The translations under genes and the position numbers were made by a program. Source: Massilia litorea (lineage in GTDB: Bacteria; Pseudomonadota; Gammaproteobacteria; Burkholderiales; Burkholderiaceae_D). Taken from it: 64,000 bases of DNA. Shown piece by piece: positions 26,055 to 36,461 of the stretch (the stretch's first letter is position 1; each line of letters opens with the position of its first letter). A model generated the notes under the pieces. That model searched no databases. It saw only the letters and a program-made list of their open reading frames with translations, and was not told where the DNA came from. Where the stretch lies: positions 4,340,001 to 4,404,000 of the forward strand of contig NZ_CP062941.1 in assembly GCF_015101885.1 (NCBI RefSeq), given 5' to 3'.

Positions 26055-27758
26055 TCAATCGTCCATCTGGTTACTGATGCGCATCGCTTCGCCGACCGTC
26101 GTGCGCCCCTGCACGGCCAGCGCCACGCCATGGCGGCGCAGCGTCTCGCCGCCCATTTCCTCGTGCGCGACCTTCAGGAAGTGGGCCGGATCGGGGTGGT
26201 TCGCTGCATCGGTGACGGCGCGGGTCATCTCCAGTAATTCGTACACGCCGGTACGGCCGCGGAAGCCGGTGCCGTTGCAGTGCGAGCAGCCTTTGCCGTG
26301 GAAGAACCTGGCCTGCTCGACGAAGGTGCCGAGCTCGGCGCGCAGCCAGGTCTGCTCCGGCGGGGTCGGCTGGTAAGTGGTCGAGCAGCTTTCGCAGATC
26401 ACGCGCACCAGGCGCTGGGCCAGCACGGCCTGCAGCGAGCCGCCGACCATGTAGCGCGGCACGCCCATGTCCATCAGGCGCAGCGGCGTGCTTGCGGCAT
26501 CGTTCGTGTGCAGGGTCGAGAGCACCAGGTGGCCGGTCATGGCGGCACGCAGGCCGATCTGCGCCGTTTCCTGGTCGCGCATCTCGCCGACCAGCACGAT
26601 GTCCGGGTCCTGGCGCAGCGCCGAACGCAGCACGCGCGCAAAGGACAACTCGATCTTGTCGTTCACCTGCACCTGGTTGATGCCCTGCAGCCGGTATTCG
26701 ACCGGGTCCTCGACCGTGATCAGCTTTTTTTCCACGGAGTTGAGTTCGGCCAGCGCGCTGTACAGGGTGGTGGTCTTGCCGCTGCCGGTGGGACCGGTGA
26801 CCAGCACCAGGCCGTTCGGGCGCTGCACGATGGCGCGGAAGCGCTCCAGCATCTTGCGCGGCATGCCGATCGATTCCAGGCGCAGCGTATTGCCGGCCTG
26901 GTTCAGGAGACGCATCACGACCGATTCGCCGAACTGGGTCGGCATGGTCGAGATACGCACGTCGATACGCTGGTTCTTGACTTTCATGGCGAAGCGGCCG
27001 TCCTGCGGCAGGCGCTTTTCCGAGATGTCGAGGTCGGCCATCAATTTGAGGCGCAGGGCGAGCGGCGTGGCGATCTTGATGTCAGCCTCGGTCTGCAGAT
27101 GCAGCACGCCGTCGATGCGAAAGCGGATCTGCAGGCGTCCTTCCTGCGGCTCGATGTGGATGTCCGAGGCGCGCACCTGGGTGGCGTCGTCGAACACCGA
27201 TTGCAGCAGTTTCACGACCGGCGCTTCTTCCAGCCCCGGATTGGCGGTCATGGCGCCGAAGTCGACGAAGGCGTCGCCGATGTCGGCCTCGACCTCTTTC
27301 GCGAAGTCGGTGATCTCGCCGGTGCGGCGGTAGATGCGGTCGATCGTGTGCAGCACCTCGGTCTCGTTGACCACGGCCAGCTCGACGTTCCGGCGAAGCA
27401 GGCGCGCGATCTCGTCGTACGCGAACAGGTCGGTCGGATCGGACACGCCGACCAGCAGGCCGCCCTGGCGCTCCTCCAGGACGACGGCGCGGAAACGGCG
27501 CGCGGCCGTTTCCGGCAGCAGGCGCACCAGGGCGTCGCTGATGTTGTAGAACTTGAGGTTGATGTAGGGGATATTCAGCTGGCGCGCCAGCGCGCCCGAG
27601 ATCTGTTCTTCGGTAACGAACCCGTTCTCGACGAACACGCGTCCAAGCTTGCGCCCGGTGCGTTTCTGGTCTGCGAGCGCCTGGGTCAGCTGCTCCTCGG
27701 ACAGCAGCTTTTGCTGCACCAGGATTTCGCCGAGCCGGACTTTTTCTGGCCTTGCCAT
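26055..27758 (-). CDS. mshE: MSHA pilus extension ATPase MshE
   Basis: A 567-residue GspE/PilB-family ATPase. The N-terminus holds two tandem MshEN half-motifs: VRLGEILVQQKLLSEEQLTQ to Q31, and KLGRVFVENGFVTEEQISG to Q60, matching the RLG...Q and LG...G...Q pattern that binds c-di-GMP in MshE. The T2SSE core has Walker A GPTGSGKTTT (about residue 322), the Asp-box/Walker B region DPDIVLVGEMRDQETAQIGL and a His box (LVLSTLHTNDA). A C-terminal tetracysteine motif (CESC ... CSHC, about 456-490) likely binds zinc. The start at 27758 has AGGGG upstream; a longer frame to 27794 is less likely. It is the first gene of the locus. Confidence 0.96.
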   Translation of the reverse strand: MARPEKVRLGEILVQQKLLSEEQLTQALADQKRTGRKLGRVFVENGFVTEEQISGALARQLNIPYINLKFYNISDALVRLLPETAARRFRAVVLEERQGGLLVGVSDPTDLFAYDEIARLLRRNVELAVVNETEVLHTIDRIYRRTGEITDFAKEVEADIGDAFVDFGAMTANPGLEEAPVVKLLQSVFDDATQVRASDIHIEPQEGRLQIRFRIDGVLHLQTEADIKIATPLALRLKLMADLDISEKRLPQDGRFAMKVKNQRIDVRISTMPTQFGESVVMRLLNQAGNTLRLESIGMPRKMLERFRAIVQRPNGLVLVTGPTGSGKTTTLYSALAELNSVEKKLITVEDPVEYRLQGINQVQVNDKIELSFARVLRSALRQDPDIVLVGEMRDQETAQIGLRAAMTGHLVLSTLHTNDAASTPLRLMDMGVPRYMVGGSLQAVLAQRLVRVICESCSTTYQPTPPEQTWLRAELGTFVEQARFFHGKGCSHCNGTGFRGRTGVYELLEMTRAVTDAANHPDPAHFLKVAHEEMGGETLRRHGVALAVQGRTTVGEAMRISNQMDD

Positions 27759-27916
27759 GCTACCCCTTCGATTGCCTACAAAATGGGAAATCATTTTAAG
27801 GCAGAACGGAGCAATATTTACCGTTGGAATTTGTTTTGTGGTTGAAAGGCAGCGCTCGGCAGCGGAGGCCGTGTAATATGAATAAGATTCGAAACGCGAG
27901 AATTGCCGAGGAGAAC

Positions 27917-28618
27917 ATGAACGACCAACCCAGCGCGCGCCGCCGCGTCTTCCTGATGCGCCACGGCAGCGTCACCTACTTCGACGCCGCCGGCCGCCCC
28001 GTCCTGCCCGAACAAGTCCCGCTGAACGAGCTCGGGCGCGCCCAGGCCGATGCCGCCGGCGCCGCCTTTGCCGCCGCCGGCATCAGCTTCGACCGCGTCA
28101 TCGTCTCGGGCCTGCCCCGCACCGTCGAGACGGCGGCGCGGGTACTCGCCGTCACAAAACAGGACATCGAACCCGAAACCTGGCCCGAACTCCACGAAAT
28201 CCGCGGCGGCCGCCTCTCCACCATCCCGCAGGACGAACTCAAGCGCGCCTTTACCGGCGTCTTCGAGGGCATGGTCGAGCAAGAGCAGCGCTTCCTCGGC
28301 GGCGAATCGGTGGGCGAGATGATGGACCGGGTCCACCCGGCGCTGGACCGCCTGCGCGCCGATCCCGGCTGGGACACGGTGCTGCTGGTCCTGCACGGCG
28401 GCGTCAATTGCGCGATCCTGTCGCTCGCCCTCACCGGCCAGCGCCTGTTCCTTGGCAACCTGGCCCAGGAAGCGGGCTGCATCAACGCCCTCGACGTCGG
28501 CGCGGATCCGCTGGACTGGGTGGTACGCTTCGTGAACCACGTGCCGCCCTCGCCGCTGCTGCCCGACGCCCGTAGCACGACGATGGAACAGCTGTACAGC
28601 CAATACAAACGCGCCTGA
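27917..28618 (+). CDS. Histidine phosphatase family protein
   Basis: A 233-residue protein of the phosphoglycerate-mutase-like superfamily. The catalytic RHG is at residues 15-17 (VFLMRHGSVTYF); NELGRAQADAAG, SGLPRTVETAARV and VLLVLHGGVNCAILSLAL supply the remaining active-site elements. The ATG at 27917 has gaggag just upstream; an ATG at 27878 is an alternative. It lies 92 nt before an APH-type kinase gene and an acyl-CoA dehydrogenase gene on the same strand. The substrate is unknown. Confidence 0.88.
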   Translation: MNDQPSARRRVFLMRHGSVTYFDAAGRPVLPEQVPLNELGRAQADAAGAAFAAAGISFDRVIVSGLPRTVETAARVLAVTKQDIEPETWPELHEIRGGRLSTIPQDELKRAFTGVFEGMVEQEQRFLGGESVGEMMDRVHPALDRLRADPGWDTVLLVLHGGVNCAILSLALTGQRLFLGNLAQEAGCINALDVGADPLDWVVRFVNHVPPSPLLPDARSTTMEQLYSQYKRA

Positions 28619-28638
28619 CATTGTCAGCAAAATAAATA

Positions 28639-28667
28639 GTACGGTCGTTCGCTTCATCAGCTAAAAT
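28639..28667 (+). promoter_or_regulatory. Candidate promoter/operator for kinase-dehydrogenase pair
   Basis: A -10-like taaaat (28662-28667) lies 44 nt before the GTG start. An acggtcgttcg motif at 28641-28651, resembling half-sites of TetR-family regulators of fatty-acid genes, overlaps the expected -35 region. No regulator gene is adjacent, so this is tentative. Confidence 0.3.
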
Positions 28668-28710
28668 CGATTGCCAATGAGTTTTGAAAACAACACAGGA
28701 GGAGACGCCA

Positions 28711-29775
28711 GTGTACGAAGAAATGATGGGGACCAAGCCGGTCTCTGAGCGCCAGAAATTCGATGTCGAGGCGCTGGCCGGCTGGCTGCGGGCGAACGTG
28801 CCGGACTTCCCGGCCGGCCCCTTGGAAGTTGAACAATTCAAGGGCGGGCAATCGAACCCGACCTTCAAACTGCGCGCGGGAGACAAACAGTACGTCCTGC
28901 GCACCAAGCCGGGCCCGGCGGCGAAACTGCTGCCTTCGGCCCACGCCATCGACCGCGAATTTCGCGTCATGAACGCGCTGCACGGGGCCGGTTTCCCGGT
29001 GCCGCGCCAGATCGCCCTCTGCACCGACGAATCCGTCATCGGCCGCGCATTCTTCCTGATGGACTTCGTCGAAGGCCGCGTGCTGTGGGAACAGTCGCTG
29101 CCCGGCATGACGCCGGACGAACGGGGCGCCATCTACGACGAGCTCAACCGCGTGATCGCGCAGCTGCACACGGTCGACTACGCCGCCATCGGCCTCGCCG
29201 ATTACGGCAAGCCCGGCAATTATTTCGCGCGCCAGATCGAGCGCTGGACCAGACAGTACCAGGCCTCCGCGACCGAACAGATCGAAGCGATGGACCGCCT
29301 GATCGAATGGCTCCCCCAAAACATCCCGCCCGGCGAAGACACCTCCATCGTGCACGGCGACTTTAGGCTGGATAACATCATCTTCCATGCGACCGAGCCG
29401 CGCGTCCTGGCCGTGCTCGACTGGGAACTGTCGACGCTCGGCCACCCGCTCGCCGATTTCTCCTACCACTGCATGAGCTGGTATATCGAGCCCGGCAAAT
29501 TCCGCGGCATCGGCGGCCTCGATCTCGCCAGCCTCGGCATCCCGGACCTGGAAACCTATGTCGCGCGCTATTCCGAGCGCACCGGCAAGACGATCCGGCT
29601 CGAGGATTTCAATTTTTATCTTGCCTATAACATGTTCCGGCTGGCCGGCATCATGCAGGGCATCATGAAACGCTATGTCGACGGCACCGCCTCGAGCGCG
29701 CAGGCGCTGGAAAACGGCAAGGCCGCCCGCCCGATGGCCGAGATGGCCTGGCAATTCGCGAACCCTCAGTTGTAA
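28711..29775 (+). CDS. APH-type phosphotransferase (ACAD10/11 N-terminal-like kinase)
   Basis: A 354-residue member of the aminoglycoside-phosphotransferase superfamily. The nucleotide-binding part contains [20 protein letters not shown], the catalytic loop is [14 protein letters not shown], and the metal-binding segment is [20 protein letters not shown]. This subtype is fused to, or sits beside, acyl-CoA dehydrogenases; in LvaA it phosphorylates 4-hydroxyacyl-CoA. The GTG at 28711 is chosen because aggagg lies 7-8 nt upstream; a TTG further upstream would precede that site. It lies 17 nt before the acyl-CoA dehydrogenase gene. Antibiotic resistance is unlikely. Confidence 0.88.
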   Translation: MYEEMMGTKPVSERQKFDVEALAGWLRANVPDFPAGPLEVEQFKGGQSNPTFKLRAGDKQYVLRTKPGPAAKLLPSAHAIDREFRVMNALHGAGFPVPRQIALCTDESVIGRAFFLMDFVEGRVLWEQSLPGMTPDERGAIYDELNRVIAQLHTVDYAAIGLADYGKPGNYFARQIERWTRQYQASATEQIEAMDRLIEWLPQNIPPGEDTSIVHGDFRLDNIIFHATEPRVLAVLDWELSTLGHPLADFSYHCMSWYIEPGKFRGIGGLDLASLGIPDLETYVARYSERTGKTIRLEDFNFYLAYNMFRLAGIMQGIMKRYVDGTASSAQALENGKAARPMAEMAWQFANPQL

Positions 29776-29792
29776 CTCCTAGGAGAAATTCA

Positions 29793-31010
<1,218 letters not shown>

Positions 31011-31035
31011 TTTGTTGCTGAGCATCTACAGATAA

Positions 31036-31069
31036 GGGGAAGGCGGCGGCGCGTGCTACCACCTTCCCC
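31036..31069 (+). terminator. Possible terminator after acyl-CoA dehydrogenase gene
   Basis: An 8-bp stem, ggggaagg (31036-31043) with ccttcccc (31062-31069), encloses an 18-nt loop in the short gap before the histidine kinase gene. Only a weak T-rich stretch (ctgtctt) follows. Confidence 0.45.
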
Positions 31070-31083
31070 CTGTCTTCGATACC

Positions 31084-34000
31084 ATGGCCGCTGGCGGCGC
31101 AATCGCACTGCCCCGACCTGGACACGATTTGCCACTGTTTCGCCGCACTTCCCTGCCTTCGATCCGCTCGAAGCTGTTCACCCTCGTCCTCGCCAGCGTG
31201 CTGCCGCTCCTGTTCGCGTATGTCGCTTTCGTGCGCGACGCCGGCCAGCGCGAGGCCGGGCACGTGGCGCGCGACGCCGCCACCGTCACCCGCGCGCTGG
31301 CGGCGGCGCTCGACCGCGAGCTCGAGAGCGCCGAAACGGCAGGCCGGGTCGCGGCCGCCTGGCCGACCCTGGCCCCGGGCACGCTTGCGCAGTTCCACGC
31401 CGAGTCGCGCCAGCTGCTGCTGCGTCCGGAATTCCCGGCATCGAACTTCACCCTGAGCGGTGCCGACGGCCGGCCCCTGCTCGACACCCATTGGGCCTTC
31501 GGCGCCGCCTTGCCGGCCACGCCGAACCAGGAATCGGTCGATGCCGTGCTGCGCCGCGGCGACGCCCGGATTTCCAGCCTCTACTCCCCTGGACCGGGCC
31601 AGGGCTTCGTGTTCTCGGCCGACGTCCCGGTCTGGCGCGACGGCAAGGTTGCGTATGTGCTCTCGACCCAGGTGCGCCCCAGGCGCGTGGCCGACCTGCT
31701 CGGCGCCCAGCAATTGCCGCCGGGCTGGGTGGCCGAGGTGTTCGATGCGCGCGGCCTGGTGGTGGCCCGCAATATCGACAGCGCCAGCTATGTCGGCACC
31801 CCGATGAACGGCGTGCTGGCTTCCAACGCGGCGGCCAGTCCCGAAGGCCTGGCGCACCTGCCCGAGGACTACGACGGCATGCGCCAGCATGCGGCCTGGA
31901 TGCGCTCGAACAGCCATGGCTGGATCGTGGCGGTCACCTATCCGGACGACGCCGCGCGCGAACTGCTGGGCCATGCCTTGCCGGCCACCGTCGCCGCATC
32001 GAGCGCCCTGCTCGGCCTCGGCCTGCTGCTGGCCTGGATCATCGGCGGTACCATCGCACGCTCGGTGCAGGGCCTGGTCGAACCGGCCGCCGCCTTGGGG
32101 CGCGGCGAACCGCTTGGCCTGGCCCCGCCGGAAATCCGCGAGACGGCGACCGTGGCCGACGCGCTGCGCGAGGTGGAACGCGAACTGCTGCGCTACCGCA
32201 GCGACCTGGAAGCGCGTGTCGCCGACCGCACCGCCGAACTCGAACGCCTGAACGTCCGCCTGGAGACGGTGTATGCCACGGCGCCGGTCGGCCTGTGTTT
32301 TGTCGATCGCAACCTGCGCTTCGTGATGATCAACGACTGCCTGGCGGCGATCAATGCCGTGCCGGCGATCGGCCACCTCGGGCGCACCCTGCCGGAGCTG
32401 CTGGGCGAAGTGGGCGTCGCCTTCGAGGCGCCCTACCGCCGCGTGCTGGAAACCGGGCGCGCCCTGCGCGACCTCGAGGTGGCCGGCGAGGTGCCGGCCG
32501 AGCCGGGCGTGACGCGCTACTGGCTCTCCAGCTATTACCCGGTGTTCGGCCCTGAACACGAACTGGTGGGCATCAACGCGGTCGTGATCGACATCACCGA
32601 GCGCAAGATGCTCGAGCGCCAGAACCGCGACAACGAAGCGATGTTCCGGGTCCTGTTCGAAGGCTCGGGCGACGCCCAGGCGCTGCTGGCCTATAACGCC
32701 AACTTCGTCAGCGCGAACGCGGCCGCGGCCACGCTGTTCGGCTACAGCGTCGAGGAGTTGGTGATGCTGTCGCCAGTCACCGTATCTCCCGAATTCCAGC
32801 CGAACGGACGCCGCTCCGAGGACATGGCCGCGGAGCTGATGCGGCGCGCACTGGACGAAGGCGGCGTCCAGTTCGAATGGGTGCACCAGCGCCGCGACGG
32901 CAGCAACTTCCACGCCGATATCCGCCTCACCAGCGTCGACATCGGCGGCCGCGGCATGATGCAGGTGACGATCCGCGACATCAGCGAACGGGTCGCGGCC
33001 GATGCCGCCCTGCGCGCCAGCGGCGCCCAGCTGCGCCAGCGCGAGCGCTTCATCCGCACCGTCACCGACAACCTGCCGGCCCTGGTCAGCTACTGGGATG
33101 CCGACGAACGGCTGCGCTTTGCCAACCGGCCGGCCCTGGCCTGGTTCGGCGTCGTCGACGACGCCGACGCGATCGGGCGCTATGCGGCCGAACTGGTCCC
33201 GGCCGACATCCGCGCGCAACTGCTGGTCTACATACGCGGCGTCCTGGCGGGCACGCCGCAGAATTTCGAGACCGGCCTGTGCAGCCGGGACGGCACGCCG
33301 ACCCACATCTGGGGCAGCTACCTGCCCGACATCGACAAGGCGGGACGGGTGCGCGGCTTCTACGCGCTGCATGCCGACGTCTCCGAGCTGAAACTGACCG
33401 AAGGCCGCCTGGTCGAGGCCCTGCGCGAAGCCGAACAGGCCAGCCGCGCCAAGAGCGAATTCCTCGGCAACATGAGCCATGAAATCCGCACCCCGATGAA
33501 CGCCATCATGGGCCTGGCGCGCCTGCTCGAGGAAGCCCCGCTGGGCCGGCGCGAGCGCGCCCACGTCGCCCACATCAGGCGCGCCTCGGCGTCCCTGCTC
33601 GGCATCCTCAGCGACCTGCTCGACTATGCCAGGTCCGATGCCGGCCAGCTGGAGCTGGAACACGTGCCGCTGCAGCTCGACGCCACGCTGCAGGGGGTCG
33701 CCGTGCTGAGCGTACCGAACGCCCGGGCCAGGGGGATCGAAACCGTGTTCGCGGTGGGGCCCGGCGTGCCGCGGGTGCTGCGCGGCGATCCGACCCGGCT
33801 CGAACAGGTGCTGCTGAACCTGGTGGGCAATGCGGTCAAGTTCACCGAACGCGGCGAGATCGTCCTGTCGGTCGAGGTGGCCGCGCGCAGCCCGGGACGG
33901 GTGCGCCTGCGCTTTGCCGTGCGCGACACCGGGATCGGCATCGCGCAGGAAGACCAGGCGCGCCTGTTCGAACCCTTCTCGCAGGGCGACAGCGCGACCG

Positions 34001-35532
34001 GCCGCAAGTACGGCGGCGTCGGCCTCGGACTGTCGATCGCGCGCCGGCTGGTGGCGCTGATGGGTGGCAGCCTGGTCGTGGAGAGCAGCCCGGGACTGGG
34101 TTCGACCTTCCACTTCGAAGCCGGGTTCGGCGAACCCGAAGCGCCGGCCGCAGCAAGCCCGGCGCCCCTCGCGCCGCTGCGCGTGCTGGTCGCGGACGAG
34201 AATGCCAGCGCGGCCGCGGCGCTCGGCAGCGACCTGCGTGGCCGCGGCTGGGAAGTGGAATGCGCAGCGAGCGCTCCCGCAGCGCTGGCGAAGCTGGGCG
34301 GCGCACCGTTTGACCTGGCCTTCCTCGATGCCGGCCTGCCGGGCCTGGCCGGCGCCGCCGGGCTGCCGCCGACGGTGCTGCTGGTGGCCGATGCCGACGC
34401 CGCGGCGCCGGTGCTGCCGGCCGCGCCGCGCCTTGCCCTGCTGGCCAAACCCTTCACCCGCAGCGCACTCGATGCCGTCTTCGTGGAACTGGAAGGCGCC
34501 GCCGCACCCGGCAGCCCGCCGCGCACGCCGCTGGCTGCGTGCCTGGCCGGCCTGCGCGTGCTGGTGGTGGAGGACAACGCCATCAACCAGGAAGTGGCGA
34601 CCTATGTGCTGACCCACGCCGGCGCGCTGGTGGCGGTGGCCGCCAACGGCCGCGTCGCGCTCGGCATGCTGAACGCGCCGGACGCGGCCTATGACGCCGT
34701 CCTGATGGACTTGCAGATGCCGGTGATGAACGGCTATGAGACGACCGAAGCGATCCGGGGGATGGGCCTGCATGCGCTGCCGGTGATCGCGATGAGCGCG
34801 AATACCCTGGACGAAGACCGCCGGCGCGCCTTCGAGGCCGGCATGGACGACCACCTGTCCAAGCCGGTCGACGTCGACGAGCTGGTGGCGACGCTGGCGC
34901 GCCTGACCGGACGCGCGACCGCGCCGGCGGCCCTGGCGGCGTCCGGCGCCCCCCTGCCGAAGCTGCCCGGCATCGACCTGAAGGCCGCGCTGCCGCGTTT
35001 CGGCGGCGGCGTCGAGGCCTTCGCCGCCGTCTTCGCCCGCTTCGCGGCCGGCGCCGGCGCCAGCGTCGAGCAGTTGCATGCGCACATCGACGCGGCCGAG
35101 CATCTGGAGGCGCTGGTGCTCGCGCACCGCCTGCGCGGCGTGTCCGCGAACCTGGGCGCGGTCGATCTCGCCGCCCACGCGCTTGCGCTGGAAGCGGCCC
35201 TGCGCGCGGGCGACGACGCGGGGGCCGCGCGCCAGCTGGCCCTGCTCGACGCCGCCCTGGCGCCGCTCCAGGCCGCCGCGCGCGACCTGGCGCCCGCGGC
35301 GCCGGCAGGGTCCGCTCCGCAGGCCGATCCGCGCGCGTTGGCACAGCTGCTGGAATTGCTACAGAATAACAATATGAAGGCGCTGGCGGTGCATGCCGCG
35401 CTGGCGGACCGCCTCGCTGCGCTGTTGGGCAGCGCGCACGCGCTGGCGCTGGCCGAGGCGGTCGGCACGCTGCGCTTCGAACACGCGGCATCGCTGCTGG
35501 AGGCTATACTGGATCAAAAGGGAGACGCATGA
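31084..35532 (+). CDS. Hybrid sensor histidine kinase (PAS-HisKA-HATPase-REC-REC-Hpt)
   Basis: A 1482-residue membrane kinase. TM1 is at about residues 31-50, followed by a periplasmic Cache-like sensor domain and TM2 at about 302-325. Three PAS-type modules follow. HisKA has the phospho-acceptor His 799 (FLGNMSHEIRTPMNAIMG); HATPase shows NLVGNAVKF, DTGIGI and GGVGLGLSIA. REC1 is short (VLVADEN, Asp 1082). REC2 is canonical (VLVVEDNAINQE, Asp 1209, HLSKPVD). A C-terminal Hpt domain has LAHRLRGVSANLGA with His 1348. The layout implies a His-Asp-His-Asp phosphorelay. Its last 4 nt overlap the next gene, a REC-GGEEF protein and its obvious candidate target. Confidence 0.93.
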   Translation: MAAGGAIALPRPGHDLPLFRRTSLPSIRSKLFTLVLASVLPLLFAYVAFVRDAGQREAGHVARDAATVTRALAAALDRELESAETAGRVAAAWPTLAPGTLAQFHAESRQLLLRPEFPASNFTLSGADGRPLLDTHWAFGAALPATPNQESVDAVLRRGDARISSLYSPGPGQGFVFSADVPVWRDGKVAYVLSTQVRPRRVADLLGAQQLPPGWVAEVFDARGLVVARNIDSASYVGTPMNGVLASNAAASPEGLAHLPEDYDGMRQHAAWMRSNSHGWIVAVTYPDDAARELLGHALPATVAASSALLGLGLLLAWIIGGTIARSVQGLVEPAAALGRGEPLGLAPPEIRETATVADALREVERELLRYRSDLEARVADRTAELERLNVRLETVYATAPVGLCFVDRNLRFVMINDCLAAINAVPAIGHLGRTLPELLGEVGVAFEAPYRRVLETGRALRDLEVAGEVPAEPGVTRYWLSSYYPVFGPEHELVGINAVVIDITERKMLERQNRDNEAMFRVLFEGSGDAQALLAYNANFVSANAAAATLFGYSVEELVMLSPVTVSPEFQPNGRRSEDMAAELMRRALDEGGVQFEWVHQRRDGSNFHADIRLTSVDIGGRGMMQVTIRDISERVAADAALRASGAQLRQRERFIRTVTDNLPALVSYWDADERLRFANRPALAWFGVVDDADAIGRYAAELVPADIRAQLLVYIRGVLAGTPQNFETGLCSRDGTPTHIWGSYLPDIDKAGRVRGFYALHADVSELKLTEGRLVEALREAEQASRAKSEFLGNMSHEIRTPMNAIMGLARLLEEAPLGRRERAHVAHIRRASASLLGILSDLLDYARSDAGQLELEHVPLQLDATLQGVAVLSVPNARARGIETVFAVGPGVPRVLRGDPTRLEQVLLNLVGNAVKFTERGEIVLSVEVAARSPGRVRLRFAVRDTGIGIAQEDQARLFEPFSQGDSATGRKYGGVGLGLSIARRLVALMGGSLVVESSPGLGSTFHFEAGFGEPEAPAAASPAPLAPLRVLVADENASAAAALGSDLRGRGWEVECAASAPAALAKLGGAPFDLAFLDAGLPGLAGAAGLPPTVLLVADADAAAPVLPAAPRLALLAKPFTRSALDAVFVELEGAAAPGSPPRTPLAACLAGLRVLVVEDNAINQEVATYVLTHAGALVAVAANGRVALGMLNAPDAAYDAVLMDLQMPVMNGYETTEAIRGMGLHALPVIAMSANTLDEDRRRAFEAGMDDHLSKPVDVDELVATLARLTGRATAPAALAASGAPLPKLPGIDLKAALPRFGGGVEAFAAVFARFAAGAGASVEQLHAHIDAAEHLEALVLAHRLRGVSANLGAVDLAAHALALEAALRAGDDAGAARQLALLDAALAPLQAAARDLAPAAPAGSAPQADPRALAQLLELLQNNNMKALAVHAALADRLAALLGSAHALALAEAVGTLRFEHAASLLEAILDQKGDA

Positions 35533-36461
35533 GCTGGAGCGAGTTGGCCCTGAACGGGCGCATCCTGGTCGTCGACGACGCCATGGAAAATATCCAGATC
35601 CTGCACGCGGCATTGCAGGACGAGCACGAGGTGCTGTTTGCCCTCGACGGCAGCAAGGCGCTCGCGCTCGCCGCCAGCCAGCGCCCGGACCTGATCCTGC
35701 TGGACGCCGTCATGCCCGGCGTGGACGGCTACGCGGTGCTGCAGGCCCTGCGCGCCGCGCCCGAGACCGGCGACACCCCGGTCATTTTCGTCACTGCCCT
35801 GTCTTCCCCGGAAGACGAAACGCGCGCACTCGACGCCGGCGCGGCCGACTTCATCAGCAAAACGGTGAACGCCGCCGTGGTGCGCGCCCGCGTGCGCACG
35901 CAACTCACCGTGAAGCGCCAGGCCGACGCGCTACGGGCGCTGACCCTGACCGACAGCCTGACCGGCGTCGCCAACCGCCGCGCCTTCAGCGAACGGATCG
36001 ACGCCGAATGGCGCCGCTGCGGGCGCGGCGGGCTGCCGCTGTCGCTGATCCTGGCCGACATCGACCACTTCAAGCTCTTCAACGACCATTACGGCCACCA
36101 GGCCGGCGACGCCTGCCTGGAGCAGGTCGCGCGCGCCATGTGCCGCGCCGCGAATCGCGCCCAGGACCTGGTGGCGCGCTACGGCGGCGAAGAATTCGCA
36201 ATCCTGCTGCCCGAGACGGATGCAGCAGGCGCCGAATGCGTGGCCCGGCGCGTACTGGACGAACTGGCCGCGCTGGCGATCGCGCACGCGGTCTCGCCGA
36301 CCGCCCCGCTGCTCACCGCCAGCATGGGCATTGCCACCCTGGTGCCGGACCGCGCGCAGGCCAGCGCCTCGCTGATCCGGGCGGCCGACGCGCTGCTGTA
36401 CCAGGCCAAGGCGGCTGGGCGCAACCGGTATTGCGCGGCGCCCGGGCTTACTGGATCTTGA
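35529..36461 (+). CDS. Response regulator diguanylate cyclase (REC-GGDEF)
   Basis: A 310-residue protein: an N-terminal receiver (ILVVDDAMENIQIL, phospho-acceptor Asp in LILLDAVMPGVDGY, Lys in DFISKTV) and a GGDEF domain with the active signature YGGEEF (about residues 217-222). An RxxD inhibitory site (RAQD) lies five residues before GGEEF, so product feedback is expected. LTDSLTGVANRRAF and ILADIDHFKLFNDHYGHQAG complete the domain. It overlaps the hybrid kinase gene by 4 nt (ATGA), indicating coupled expression. The product is c-di-GMP. Confidence 0.95.
   Translation: MSWSELALNGRILVVDDAMENIQILHAALQDEHEVLFALDGSKALALAASQRPDLILLDAVMPGVDGYAVLQALRAAPETGDTPVIFVTALSSPEDETRALDAGAADFISKTVNAAVVRARVRTQLTVKRQADALRALTLTDSLTGVANRRAFSERIDAEWRRCGRGGLPLSLILADIDHFKLFNDHYGHQAGDACLEQVARAMCRAANRAQDLVARYGGEEFAILLPETDAAGAECVARRVLDELAALAIAHAVSPTAPLLTASMGIATLVPDRAQASASLIRAADALLYQAKAAGRNRYCAAPGLTGS

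Noticed and set aside
27759..27916. A mapped promoter for mshE was sought in this AT-richer gap.
   Set aside because: No -35/-10 pair with acceptable spacing was found on the minus strand, so none is reported, though a promoter is expected here.
28711..29775. An aminoglycoside-resistance gene was considered because of the APH fold.
   Set aside because: Its subtype and tight linkage to an acyl-CoA dehydrogenase point to acyl-CoA metabolism.
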